Shown one piece after another: positions 45,840-58,999 of a stretch of 64,000 bases of DNA. This DNA comes from Parus major. Its lineage: Eukaryota > Chordata > Aves > Passeriformes > Paridae. The stretch's first letter is position 1. Each line of letters opens with the position of its first letter. Where the stretch lies: contig NC_031768.1 of NCBI RefSeq assembly GCF_001522545.3, forward strand, positions 90,506,230-90,570,229. Reading direction: 5' to 3'. Under the pieces are notes generated by a model. It worked only from the letters and a program-made list of their open reading frames with translations. It did not search any database and was not told the DNA's origin. Position numbers and translations under genes: made by a program.

Positions 45840-48800
45840 TAATCAGTTGTGGATTTACAGGAGGAAAGGGAAAGGAGGAGGCTGATGGGGTCTTAGCCCT
45901 TGCTGATAGCAATACCTTGTGCATGGGAGTGCCTGGTGTCACATGGAGAGAGTGTTCAGACGCCCAACTTTCCCTCTCCACTCATCCTCATCATGGATGC
46001 ACTTGACCTCAAGGATTTTTACGTGCATATTATTCCCACCTCTTAATTTGCTGATCCCTTACAGTTTTGAAAGATGTCCAGTCACCTTTAGGAAATTCCC
46101 ATGTCTAGATCCTTACAATGAATATCATATACAGAAAGAGAACAGGGCCCTATGGGTTTGCAGACCACAGTTTGAAAACCACTCATCTGAAAAATGTATA
46201 AAAATGAAGTATTAGACATATTCTGGATATAGCTCTTAATGTTGTTCTGCCATTTGTGTGTTGTAAGTCCTGAAGATTTGTCCCTAGGCTGAGGTCTGTT
46301 ATGGTGAAGGATATAGTGAGTAGGAATGTAGATGGTCTCCAGGCTTTCAGTGAAAAAGTTATTAATGCTTTGCACCGCCGTGAATGGGGAGATCTGTATT
46401 TTTAATGGGCTTTTCACAAATTACAATCTTCCCAATCTCCAATAGGAGAGATGCAGCAGATATTAAAGCAAGAGGGTTTAGTCTTATCCTTTCAGAGTAT
46501 AAACTGAAATGTGTCTTACATATGCTAACACACTGCCGCCAGTGCCAAGCTGGGTTTTTGGAGATATGCATGCACACTTGAGAGCTTTTTCCCTTGTTTG
46601 TCATATTCAGGAGAATGCTAATTTTCAGTGGAAAAAAACCCAGTATTGATTCCAAAGGATACATATAATCAATATCAATTGCAATGTGGCAATTACATGC
46701 ATGATTCCAAGTCCTGGCTGGTACTGACATGGCCCAAAAGTGCTTCATGAGGTTCTACAGAACTGCCTTGCTATGGGGGTAAATACAGCAGAGGGGTAAA
46801 AATGGGAAATGACTTGTCCCAAATCACTCTTACACACAGGTTGTGAGAGGGGACAAGACCCAGCAAACAACTGGAGTGCACCATGCACTGTAGAAAATCC
46901 TTGCCATTCAAATCTGGTATGGCCTGATCCTTCAGGGCTCCTCTGTGATGTGCAGAAGAGCATTGCAGAGATGCTTGACTGGCTACTAACCAAGTTCTCC
47001 CTGGACTGGAACACAGTACACCCCATTGATACAGGCTTTGTTGTTCTGGGGCCCTGTTGTAACAACTGCACAAGACTGTACCAAGCTGAGGTACCATATC
47101 AGCTGGAGATAGCTTGGACAAGCCTAAAATGTCCTTGCAGGGAATAAGGGTAAGAGATACCATTAGGTGTCTAGAGCCTTTCTTATGACAATCAGCATTT
47201 GTCACTAAGGGAGGGCTGTATGTGGGTGGCACTTTACCCAGCAATTGTGCTTTCAATTTCTGCAGCTTTGTGTAAAGACTTAATCTTGTGCCTGCTCTCA
47301 CTGCAGAAGTTGCTTTGATTGTGTGTTTGGGACCGAACCAATGATTCCAGCAGCTTGCTCTGTTATTGGACAGTGCTCAGAGGTGATATAAATGATGCTC
47401 TGTTACCTGGCAGCAACTTGGTGTAACTTAGAGGAACGTACAGTCAGGGAATAAATGATGCAGGAGCAAAGGCAGCTCAGTGAAAGGTGTAAGACAAAGT
47501 GAGAGTGGGAGGTTCTTTATCTTAATTCTACTTGGTAGTTGCTTTTCTATCTACCCAGTTCTATTGGCCTGTAAATTACAACTACTTATCAACCAGAGGT
47601 AAAATGCAATATCATTTCAGTCACTTTGAGTTTGACCCAAAGTGTTTATATCCATGAAAAAAAAATGAATGATTGCCACTTATTTATTTTTACAAAAAAT
47701 GATAGGCCATTGTGCAGGAGAAATCAGCCTCAGCTGACATTCACAGCTGTTCTTTTATGTGGGAGGCAAGCAAAGGGAAAATAGTATGCCACTCATGTTT
47801 CTGTTGGACAGTATTTTGGAATATACAGTTAATCTGCTCAAGGGGGAAAAAACATGGGGAGAATGCACTGCTTAGCAATAAAATACATCAATACACCCAA
47901 CATCACCACATCAATATACAGTGATTAAATTTATAGCTGTAGCCTCACAGTTGTTCTGCCTGAAAAGCCCCAGGGTGGCCTCAAAGTCCTCTGCTTCTCA
48001 TCCAGACTGGTGATGCCATGGTGCTTCTGTCATTCAAACCCCCCCCAGCTTGCTTCATGTAACAACAGATTTCTCACATATCCCAATTACACACAGGGAC
48101 ATCAGAATTCTTCCCAGGAAAGAAGGGTTCCCAGGAAAGAATTCTTCTCAGTTAGGGAGGGTCTCCCAACCTTCAGTGATCACCTAAGCAAAAAATGATT
48201 AAATTGGTTACAGTGGGTGTCCTTAAAGCTGGAGAGAGGCAGGAAGCAACTATTCTCTGCCTGTTGAGTCTTCTTTTTTTCATCTGTTGGGGCCTTAATA
48301 ACTGCTCCAGAACAAGAACAAGCATCAACCCTTTCAACCAAGGCCCCTGCATTTTTACATGGTTCAGTTTCTGGCTGCATTGGCCAAGGTACATGACAGC
48401 TACATTCAGACCAATTGTTATAATCCTTAAAAGGAAGAAATGCACCTGATGTTATGGGAACTAATTTTAAAAAGGGTGATGGGTGGTGGGTCAACAAATG
48501 GACTAAGTCTTTTCCAGGGCTACCAAAGTCTGTCTGTGGAAGTGTCATATGCCTCAGTGCACTGATTTTTTTCTTCTAGGATAACTTTTTCTTTCCCTTG
48601 GCTGTAGATGGATCCTGAGTTTGACAGCTGTGTATCCTAGACAGCTGGAGATTCACATCAGCCTCTTGAATTTTGATACCATAATCAGTGAAGTCATTGT
48701 AGCCTCTGGTATCTAGCTGGGCACTCAAAATCAGGTTACTACGGAAAAAAAAAAATGGACTAGCCTGAGATTTCACAAAGAGAAATGTGTCAATGTGGCA

Positions 48801-51800
48801 GTTCAAAAGCATTTGGGCTTTATCTGAAATTGTAAGGAAAAGTCAGGAGGTGAGTAAATTACCTACCCGAACTCTGACTGGGATAAATTCTCCCTGAGAA
48901 GGGAGAGCTCCAGGACTCCATCCTGTACACTGCTCATTAAGTCTATGCCTAGAAAAAGAATTTAGAGGGAATATGTTAGTTACCTTACACATGTCCTGGA
49001 TCTCTTTGTGGTTTCTGATTCAGAGCTGCTTCAAGTGTTCTAGAAATGTCAAAACAGAAGATTGTCCAGGGGTTCTTCAGCTTAAAGAAAAAAAAATAAA
49101 TATAAAAAACTAAGCTTTCAAAATAATATACTGAAAAAGGAGGTTTGTGCCTGTCACATGTGAAAAAGAACAATATCTATATTTTCTGATCAAAGATGAG
49201 TTTGCCATAAATGAATTACAACTGATTCCTGCTATACTGACATTTATAAAGCACCCACCACTGTAGAATGAAAGCAAGAAAAGATCTGATCTATAGATAT
49301 ATATTCATGCATTGTTTAAAAAATTAAATACAAGCCAAAATAGATGTTCTGTGAGGCAGAGGCAAATTTTCTGCTTGAAAGCAGCAATAAGCTTCTTATT
49401 GTTTACTAAATATTTGTACTGGATTTTCAGCATACAGAGAGATCATAAGCAAGAGATACAAGCAAAAAACAAACAATAAAGTGAGAGCATACAACAGAAA
49501 GCTAAGCAAATCATCACATTACAGGATTTTCCAAAGGACAAATGATTTTTATGTAAAAAGCAAGTCCTATGCTTTATGAGATAAAGAAATGTTTAGCATA
49601 AACATGCATCACTGACACTGATAGCAGAAATGGATGTTAGAATGAGCTGACCAAATTTTTCTGCCTAGTTTCATACCTGTGGAATTTTTCCAGTAACTGG
49701 TTAGCTTGCTGTTCCATAATTCTATCTAAAGAAGTTTTTTGTTGGGTGGTGAGATGTCAGCCTTCTTGATGATGCTGAGACAAGGTATGAGCTGGCACTC
49801 TCCCAGGTGGTTTAAGAGGAGGAGGAAGCTGAAGTCACCCTTCCCTCCCTGCCCTATGCAGGCTTGTAGCTGTGCCCTTCTAAGTGCACTCCTTGGTGCT
49901 GATTGCTTGTCTTGTTTGATAGTCATGTCCAGGCTGTGCTTTCTTGAGTCTGCAGATCACCAGGCTTTGGGAAAATGGACTGGAACACAGTGTGTTCATC
50001 AGAGTACTGGGAACATATGCATATATATACATATGTATATATATGTGTGTGTGTGTGTGTGTACTATGTATCTATGTGTGCTGTACCCAGCACACATGAC
50101 TTTAATACCTTCAGCTGTCCTTTCTGCTCCCTTGTTGGAAATGACTGGAGGGTTGGCAGAGTGAGATGTGCCTGTGCTCCAGTGGTTGCAGCTCTCATCT
50201 GATGTATTAGCACAAGTCCACCCTTCACTGGCAGTCTATGCTAATACACCAGCCTTAGCTAGAGCATTCAAGGTGCAGACACATGTTTTTTTCTGCTTTC
50301 ACTGCTGTTGGGGAAGTAACTTCTGGTGGAGGAACAGGTAGACAGCCTGGGAGAGGTAGCATCCTAAATCACATCAGCTAATCTTTTTGGAGCTCGTCTG
50401 TCTAACGCATTTGCATACAGAATGGGTGCAAATGGACTCTGTTTTGCCTGGGACCATCAGTCATATTAAGGACAGCCTGGGACAAAGTCATGAAGCATGT
50501 CTGTTGTTCCTTACCATGTTTCCTGCCCTTGTCAGGGACTGAGGTCCCTAGGTTTGATGACTTTCTACACTCCAGCTAACCAGTGAGTGAAGGCTGGGGT
50601 GTGGAGTCAAGCCCTGGCCCACGGCAGTCCCTGCTGCTCAGCTGTAACATTTCCCCACTCCTGTTTCGGAATGTGCGAGCCAGCATTCCCACTGGCAGTG
50701 CCTGGCCACAATCCAGGAGATGGCAAACACAGGGCCTGGAATGTGCTCCCTGAGGACATGTTTCAGCCTGGTGGCTGAGTGAAGGGGCTGTAGTGGGAGC
50801 TGCCTCTGGAGGGTGGGCATCACTATCTCATTGTCTCGCCTACCAAAACTGCGGCTTGTGGGAACAGGGAGTCCTGGTTTGGATGGATGTGGCTGGCAAG
50901 ATCACTGCTCTTGCCTTCAGTTCTCACAAGGTTTTTCTGATGGCATCTTGCACCAGCTTGTGCTGTAGCTTCCTAGATAAATTCATGCTCAATTCTATCT
51001 TTGTAATTTCCATATCATGTTTATTCAGAATAAGTTGTTTTTGCTTCTCTCAGCCCTGCGGGGTTAACCTGTCTTATGAAATTCAAATGTCCTCCTCTTG
51101 CTTTCTGCCTTGTAACACTTCTTTCTTTTCCTCCCACCTCTTTGTTGGCTTCATGGACTGTGCTAAGCTTGCAGGAGATACCAGGGGGCTGAGAGGGAGA
51201 TGCCTGCCCTAGGCAGCTCCAAAGCCAATCCCAACCCCTTCAATATGGGATGTGTTCTGCTGGATTGTGCAGGACTTTTGAGCACCCACACTGCACAAAG
51301 CTGAGCACCCATTACCGAGGAACCTTTTTTTCTGATTCCACTTTGAGGAATAATACACCACTGGACCAAAGATCCAACAGAGAAAACATTAAGAAGATAG
51401 GAATTTATCCATCAACTCAGCAGTTTTCAGAGTTGTACTAAAGGAGGTTTCCTATTTAAGGGAGTAATTTATCTCTCTGTTAATGCCTAATGTGTTGAAT
51501 TGTTATACAGGGTTTTGCTATCACAAAATAAGATGATAATGACAATTTCTGCCTATGTAGCCAATGATTCTTTGTACTACTTATAGATTCTTTCATTCAA
51601 GGATCTTAAAGCTCTTTATGCCTTAGCTCTTTAAAGAACCCTATTTGCTTAGACTTCCAAATCCCACTAACAGAGTGCTTAAATGATAGTAGATATTGTA
51701 AAATATTAAATATTTGAAAAATTCCAGCAACTGTCTATTAAAAAATAAGTCTAAAATTGCATTATTCCCCCTCATAACAGCTTGGGGGGCTAATAACACA

Positions 51801-53065
51801 TGGAGAATCAGGGTTCCAGAATGTACTTTTTCATATTTATAAAGGGAAAGATGCTGGATTTGGGTTATTTCCATGTTACTTTATAATGCATTGCATGTTG
51901 GAAGAGCATGATGTGTCCTGCAGTGGAAGCAAGGTGATAGAGATGCTCTGACAAGCTATCATGCAACACAGCAGAGGTAGGCCAGCCAAGGAGTATGACC
52001 CAGTGGGAAGAATAGTGGCTTTGACTCCCAGATGTACAGCACTTGACACAATTGTTGTGTTTACTCCAGGCTTGGCTTCAAAGGAAATGTTTTGTTTTTC
52101 CTTTTCTGTTAAACAACCTCTTTTACCCCCTCCCTTGGAATTTCTTCTTGCTGGTAACATCAGGGCTTTGACTTTTATTAGGCTGAAGGCAGGAAAAATA
52201 ATTTTCATCACACTAGTAGACATGTCATCTCTAGCCCAGCTCCTTTAGCAGGCACTGGGTGATTTGAGCATGTAGCATGCAAGTGTTTTAAGGAGCAGTA
52301 CCAATAGCGAGCTAGGAAAATGGAGAGACAAGACTGAGTATCTTAGCAAAAACATGTAAGTTCCTTGTCACTTTTCCACTGTGTGAAGAGGCCTTGGCAC
52401 AAGGCAAACATGACTGAATGTAGCTGCAAGTAGTTTTATGACTACAAAGAATCGGAGCATTCCAAATGTTGGCAAAGAGCTCTACTGCTTTATTTGCAGT
52501 TGTGCACCCTGCACAAATCCTCATTTACACAAGCAGCATGCTGAAGGCAATCTTTCCCTGTGCAGCATAGGCTGTGACCTTGCCAGATGCTGAGGTCATG
52601 CAGCTGCTCCAGCAGGTATTTAGCAGCCTACAAGGTTAAGTTTGACAATTGCACCTCGTGCCCTGCTGTCTGAGTGCTCCTGCATGCTGCACTCGCCTGC
52701 CTCCATGGATAAACCTCATCTTCCCTGATTGCAAGATTCAAGTTTTTACCTGGAAAAGACCAAAGGTTAATGTAGTAACAAAGCAGAATGGTTGTTATTT
52801 GGAGTAGATAACAAATAGTTCTGTGCCCTCTGGTGAATTGCTTTAAAAATCTTCAATGAAGAGGAAATAGTGAAATGGTATTCTGTAGGAATGCAGTTTG
52901 AGTTTGAGAGGTTCATCTGAATCAAAAATTTTACATTTCCAGTGGTTTTCTATATCCTGGATTCTTAAGCAAGCGTGAGACAAGCAATCATTCTGTCTGC
53001 CTGCATGTCAACCTGTCAGTCCTGATCTTCTCTGGTGTCAGCTGTCTGCTTTCAGCCACATTTCC
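45840..53065. other. Intergenic, no gene seen
   Basis: This is unique A/T-rich sequence. The 176-codon minus-strand frame near 46,771-47,301 and its opposing frame have no recognisable domain. A (TA)n(TG)n microsatellite lies at 50,014-50,062, and a 14-base word (ttcccaggaaagaa) is tandemly repeated at 48,111-48,141. Confidence 0.6.
50014..50062. repeat. Compound (TA)n(TG)n microsatellite
   Basis: Interrupted TA units with CATATG blocks pass into nine to ten uninterrupted TG units ending gtgtgtac. It is probably polymorphic. Confidence 0.93.
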
Positions 53066-53070
53066 TAACA

Positions 53071-53103
53071 GGATAGGTGATTAAAAAAAAAAAAAAGAAA
53101 AAA
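53071..53103 (+). repeat. A run
   Basis: About 14 consecutive A followed by gaaaaaag. There is no adjacent retroposon body that I can recognise, so it is listed as low complexity. Confidence 0.7.
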
Positions 53104-53109
53104 GTTCCA

Positions 53110-55220
53110 CTAAGTACTGAGGAAATTAGTGGCTGGGCTAGGGAAACAGACTTAAATGAGTGCCCTCACTGGGAGGAAAGACGATGGTGAGAGCTGGAGG
53201 GTAACATGCCCAGTGTGGCCTGTCAGCTGGCTGATGAGCACGTGCCTAGCTGAGAGCAAACACAGCGTGAGCTGCCTCTTGTCCTGGCTTTGGTCAGGTA
53301 ACCATGGGGATGCTGCATAGGTCTACGTGCAGGGAGCGGGGGCTGCTGACATTTACAACCAAGAGATGTTGCAGAGACTAAAAGGACTTATGTACCAGAA
53401 CATTTTAATCACAGATATATGCATTTTTATGAGTTACACAACTTCTCTATTCAGTGGGAGAGATGATGAGATGGGTCAGAGGAGAGAATTTGGATGGGTC
53501 AGTGTAGCAGCTCCAACTGTGCCATGCATATTCCCCGTGCTTAGTGGTCTGTCCATGGATGTCTCCAGGCGCTGTAAGTTATGGTAGAGATTAACCAATG
53601 CTTGATTAGTCCATACAAATCTTCTAAATGTACACCTGTCTGTTGCTGCTGGCTGGTGCCACCAACCTGCTCATTTGGACCAGCAGTTCTTGGCATGGTC
53701 TTGCTTAAGCTCCTCTTCTTAAAGGGAAGTTATTCCCTTATCCCACCAGGTTAACTTGTGTTCACATGCTCACATCACTGTCTGCTAGGCCTAACTTGTG
53801 CAAGCTGCTACAAGGAAAGACAGGGAGAGAATACAAATAAGGTATGTCCAAAGGAGAATAGCTGGAGAAGAACCTCATGACTTTGGGTTATGTGGAACGT
53901 TGGACTGAAAACGTGAGAAATGAGAATTGCTTTTGCTGCTGCCTGCAAACAACTTGTTAACTCCAGTGTTCTTGAGGAACAAATATGCACTCAAACCACT
54001 GCTATGTGCCTGCAACCTTAAGTTCACCTTAGCGAAGTTTCTCTGTGTGCATTGGTTATTTATTACTGCTAGAGCACTGTGGATGCCCAGGGGATTTCAG
54101 TAGCATGGGGATATGATTACACTCAATAATAAAAATAATGTGCTGTAATAAATCTGTCTTTTAGGGTAGAAAATATTGACTGTTAATAAAATTACCTGTA
54201 GTATGGACTAAATTATTTTAGTACTATTAAAAATTCCAATTGCCGGTTTCATGGAGATGCAATTCCTTTTACCGTGGGTGGAGGAGCTGATGGGTAATGG
54301 AAGCAGTGGAAAAAGGAAGGTAGCTGCAAGGCAGGGCCTCAAACTGTCACAAGGGAATCACAAGAAATGGTAGTGGCTGTGTAGCCAGAAGGTCATATTC
54401 ATGGTGGGGAGAATAATCATATTTTTGGAGGGCAATAGCCAAATCTGGGCAAAGTGCCAAGCATGGAAGATCCTTGGATCAGGAATGTTCTTGTAGTGTG
54501 ATTGGGGGAGTCTCTGGAGGGTTTAGTGTCAAGGTCTAACCTTTTAGGCCATCTCCAGTCTTCTCTGTGTTTCTTTACTGACTCAACAGGGAATGGGGGA
54601 ATGGCAAATTTAATGTCTTGGTTATTCTTATCTGTTAAAACCAAGCCTTGTGGGGAGAGGCCACACAGTTAAAGTAAAACAAATGAGAGAACCAGAGACA
54701 CAGTTTGGAGCCAGGTGGGAAAAGGATTTGGTGATGAATGTGGCCAAAAGCAGAGAGAGCATGAAGATTCTTGTGTTTGGACTCAATGATTTTAAAAGTC
54801 TTTTCCAAAGCCTAAATTATTCTGTTATTCTACTTGTAGAATAACACTTGTAGGGCTGCATGCTGCTTTCTGTTGAGTGGTGGTGTTGCCAGAGAAGGGG
54901 AGAGGATGTGAGAGTCCTATTGCCACCCCTGCTGAGAACACTGGGCTGGCTGACAGAAAAGATGCTGGAGAGCAGAAGAATTGAGAGGAGGTCACTGGGG
55001 ATTTCTCAGCAGGGAAGACTGGAAGCAGTGTTGTCCATAGGGACTGAACTAAGCAGCAATGAGGCACAAAGCAGAGTAATTGCTATTAAAGAAGAACCCA
55101 AGGGTGAGAAGGAGGTATGGGCTGACTATGTCTCTAGGTTTGATTAGGACTAAGAAAGATGGAATGCAACCAAAAAAAGAAAGTGAGGTTAAAGGGTGTG
55201 AGATAAAATGGACAAAAGTC
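53110..55220. other. Intergenic, no gene seen
   Basis: This is unique sequence with no exon. The part after about 54,860 may belong to the 5' side of the CR1-like remnant that follows, but I could not support this. Confidence 0.55.
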
Positions 55221-55229
55221 TTTCCTCAG

Positions 55230-55440
55230 TGTCTCAACATAAGAAATATGGGAAATGACTAAGCAGGAAGATCTCATGCATGAAAACAATGATGATTTAG
55301 TTGGCATTACAGAAAGCGGGTAGGATAATGCATGTGACTGGAATATCAATAAAGGAAGATATGATCAACAGCAGAGGGAAGAAAAAAACTAGGGCAGAAG
55401 AAAATGAGGTTGTATAATGATGGATCAAAAAGGTAATTCA
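55230..55440 (+). mobile_element. Ancient CR1-like fragment from the endonuclease region, sense
   Basis: The words aatgatgatttagttggcat, tacagaaagcgggtaggata and gcatgtgactggaatatcaa follow the order of the nucleotide sequence coding for the start of the CR1 ORF2 endonuclease domain ('...gactttgttggcattacagaaac...gactgg'). The frame is broken. It is one of two pieces in the window that would come from an internal, not 3' terminal, part of CR1. Confidence 0.55.
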
Positions 55441-55793
55441 GATTTTTTTCTGAAGCAATTTTTTTCCTTTGTGCAGAACTTCTGACCTGACATTCCCATG
55501 TGAATCAGGCCCACTATATTTCAAGATAAAAAGTTAGGCCATAAAAAGAAAGCTTTATGGTTTTTTTTCTTATTAAATGAGATATTCATTAGAAACATGT
55601 TTCCTTTTTAAGTGATCCTGTAAGCATGATCTCATAGTTACAGCAAGATGAACAGAGGGTCAGTGTGACTCCAGCAGATACAGGGCAAACAAAGTTTGTC
55701 ATCCTCTGAAACAGTGAGCTGGGGCTCCCTCTAACCTTTTGAAACAACCAGGATAGGATAAACAGTCCAGCTTATCCCTTCCTCTGCAGACTG

Positions 55794-56035
55794 ATCACAG
55801 AATCACTGGGTTGGAAGAGACCTTTAAGGTCATTGAGTCCAACCCAGCCCTAACACCTCAACTAGACCATGGCACTGAGTGCCACATCCAGTCTTTTTTT
55901 AAACACATCCAGAGATGGTGACTCCACCACCTCCTTGAGCAGACCAGTCCAGTACTTTATCACCTTTTCCATAAAAAGCTTTCTCCTAATATTCAACCTA
56001 ACTTTCCCTTGGCACAGCTTAAGACCGTGGGACTG
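55794..56035 (-). mobile_element. CR1 LINE 3' tail, relatively young
   Basis: It begins atcacagaatcactgggttg, then gaagagacctttaaggtcat, ccatggcactgagtgccaca, agagatggtgactccaccac, gtactttatcaccttttcca and gcacagcttaagaccgtggg. About 240 bases remain and they are close to the songbird CR1 consensus that I remember, so this is the youngest-looking copy here. It lies between two older sense CR1-like fragments. Confidence 0.93.
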
Positions 56036-56039
56036 GATA

Positions 56040-58845
56040 GGAATTGGAATGCTTCTGCCTGTTCCACCCTCAATGTGAGTTGGTCAAGTCACTGCTGCTT
56101 TTATCAAGGATGAATGGTTCAAATGTTGCTGACAAAATTTACTGCATGCTCTGAGGATTCGTGAGGAAATGCTTTGAAAATTCTTTGACATTCTGCAATT
56201 ATCATGGCATGGTAGACACTTTAAATTTTAACCTGACCTGTTTTAATAGACTGTGTGTTATGGGGCTAATTCCAATGTCCAGAGAATCTGGATTTGAATT
56301 ATTGAGGGATTAAAGATCCAAGCATTGCTACTGACTTTAATTTAGAATGGTCTCTGTACCAAGAAGGTTCCAAACAGAAACAAAGCAGTGAGTCAAAATG
56401 TTAGAAGACTTTGAAGGCATGGCAACACAGCCTTGTCTGCTTTTCCTGTTGCTGTTGTCTTTCTGGGAAAAAAAACAAAGGGAAAAAAGTAAGAGGTAAT
56501 AAAAATGATGAGAGGTATTCCTTCATCTAACTGAATTCTCTCTAGGCATCACCATGGTGAGATTAGCTCACCTAGAGTAAGGCACATAGAGCTTTTATTT
56601 CCATTAGCACTCTGAGAGCTAAAACTAGCCATGGAGGAAGAAGCTGACCTTCTTTATCTGTGTGAAAGCATCAAAATGAAAGGCACTGAGCTGCCCTGGC
56701 AGATTCCAACATGTATTTCCACAGTTGATGTTCAAAGTAAATGTGTTTGTATATATCCCCACAATGAGGTTGGTTTGGATTTATTGAGAAACTGAAGTGG
56801 TTTTTTTTGGAAAATGACATTACATACTCTGGTTTACCCCAGCTAGAATGTGTTGGAGTTAAATGAGGCAAAGAAACAGGCCACTGTGACATGAATATAA
56901 CAATTGCACCTGCAAAAAAACAGTGAACTTTCAGTACTGAAGTGTGGCAAAAATAAATAAGGAGATGTTTTATGAAGTGGTCACACACTGTAAAAAGAAA
57001 AAAAAAGTTCAAAACTGTGAAGCCAGATCAATCTAGAAAATAATGGAAAAGCTTTCAGGTATTTTAAAATCTAAGCATGAGGACTTTTCTATTATTACTG
57101 CTGAAAAATATATTGGGGAAAAAACCACTGCTGGCAAAGAAATATCTCATCAGAGATGTGCTCATACTCTGAATATCCAGCTTTTTTTTGGGAGGAGGGG
57201 GAAGAGATTAAAGGGTTGGGGAGGAGCAGTGTCTGTGGTGGGATGAAAGTTATGGTAGAATTTTACTTGATCAGGCAAACAATGCCTGTATAACTCAAGA
57301 GTCCACTTTTCAGGAGTGTGAGAGCTTCTGGAGCTTTTGCCATATCCAAATTTGTATCCCAATCTAATGTTGCCCAGATCTGGAGGAATTTCTTCTGTCT
57401 GGACTTCCAGTTCAGTTTGTCATAGATGGGAGGCCAGTCCCATAATTTCAAAGATTTTTTTTTTTTTTTTCTGGCTGTAGTGACTTCAATCTGCCCTTGC
57501 AAGTGATAAATGGTTCTCATTGCCCTGGTAGTTCTTCACTTTCTATTGCTGGGGAATCTGGCCCATGGTATTGGTTCTGACATAGCTCTAATAAGGATGC
57601 TGGAACTTTCTGCAAACCAATTATGGAGTTGATAGAAATGAATGCAAAGCTGTCCTCTAGTATGAGCTGGAGATGGGCATGGGGAGGATGGGAAAGTATT
57701 AAAAACACAGTCTCGTAAGCCCAAAGGCTAACAATATCAAGACAACTTAAAATACAAGGTAGATTAAAAAAATCCATTTGGCTGAAGGGAGGGTGTGTAA
57801 AGGAATTGTATAGAAAATTAACAAGCAAGGGAGATGGAATTTAACAGATAGCCAGCAGTGCACACCTCTAACCAGGGAGGGGAGGAAAGAGAAGCAAAAT
57901 CAAATCACACTTGCTTGAGGCGGCAAAGAAACAAGAAAAGGCCTTATCAAAACATCCAGAGAGGGAGAGGCATCTGAGAGTTTCCAAATGAGAAAGTGAG
58001 GCGGTGAGGAAGACAGGAGAGTGGCAGAGATTTTCAAACACTTTTGCTCAATTTTCTTTGCTTCAGATGACATAATTAATCCTCCTGCAGGGCAATTTTT
58101 CAATACCATTGACTGCTTAAGACATATGCACCCTCTCAACTCCTTCTCTCCCTACCGCCCACGGAGAGCATCTTGTGGATTAGCACCTCCTGAGAGGGTG
58201 CCCTGTTTGAGCCATGGAGCATTTGCTGGCTTTTGGGAGCAGCAGTCACAAGGAGAAATGCCAGAAGGTTGGAGCTGACATCTGCTAGTAGCCCTTGTGC
58301 CAGTCCTGTGTAGTTTATTCCGTTCCTCTGGGATGGATGGCATTAAAGGATCACCAGGGCTTCAGGGCAGGTTCTTTATTTCTTCTGTAAGCAGAGGGGG
58401 AAGGAGGTGGGTGACAGACACACTATCTCTTGATTAGGAATACAGAGCATTTGGAGCATTTTCCTCTATCCTCGACACATATCAATACATAATACATATC
58501 AATATATATCCCCACAATATGTATGTTAATTTTTTTTCCCACAGAATGGCAGCAAGGGAGCTTTTGCCTCCCACTGATGAACAAGGGCCTTAAGAGTATC
58601 CTTCTAACTTTCAGTGCCTGACCTCAGTGAGACAATTCAGGTGAGCCTGGTGGTATTACCTTGCTGAATAAGAGCCTTAGATGATAAAAGTGAGTGCAGG
58701 AGATCTGTTATGCCTCAGTTTCAGTGAGGCAGCTGAGATAATGTTGCATAATAGAAAGAAATGAGATGAATTCCTAGCTGATAAAACATGCCATCTGAGG
58801 GCTTGGCAGATGAGAAACAGAATGAAATCAATGGGCTAAAGCAGA
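56040..58845. other. Intergenic, no gene seen
   Basis: This is unique A/T-rich sequence with a T run at about 57,453-57,468. No exon was recognised. An older repeat background is possible but not identifiable by eye. Confidence 0.6.
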
Positions 58846-58854
58846 ATAAGAAAG

Positions 58855-58990
58855 GCTTTTGCAAACAGATCAGAGCAAAAAGTAACAGTAGGGAGAAAGT
58901 AGGTCTATTAGTAAATGAGGATGGGAAAGAAATTAATGATGGCTCAAAAATGGCTGAGATTGAGAAGCTGGTTCTTTTTCACCCCAAAGC
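58855..58990 (+). mobile_element. Ancient CR1-like internal fragment, sense
   Basis: The words gggagaaagtaggtctatta, gtaaatgaggatgggaaaga, aattaatgatggctcaaaaa and tggctgagattgagaagctg resemble the CR1 ORF2 linker between the endonuclease and reverse transcriptase domains ('...ctaaatgag...gaaaaggctgagat...'). It has the same orientation as the 55,230 piece and could be its displaced continuation. Confidence 0.45.
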
Positions 58991-58999
58991 ATCATGAAC

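Noticed and set aside
46771..47301. 176-codon minus-strand frame with an opposing 112-codon frame
   Set aside because: Both strands are open, which is unusual, but neither product has a recognisable domain or biased composition. I considered a decayed retropseudogene and could not identify a parent.
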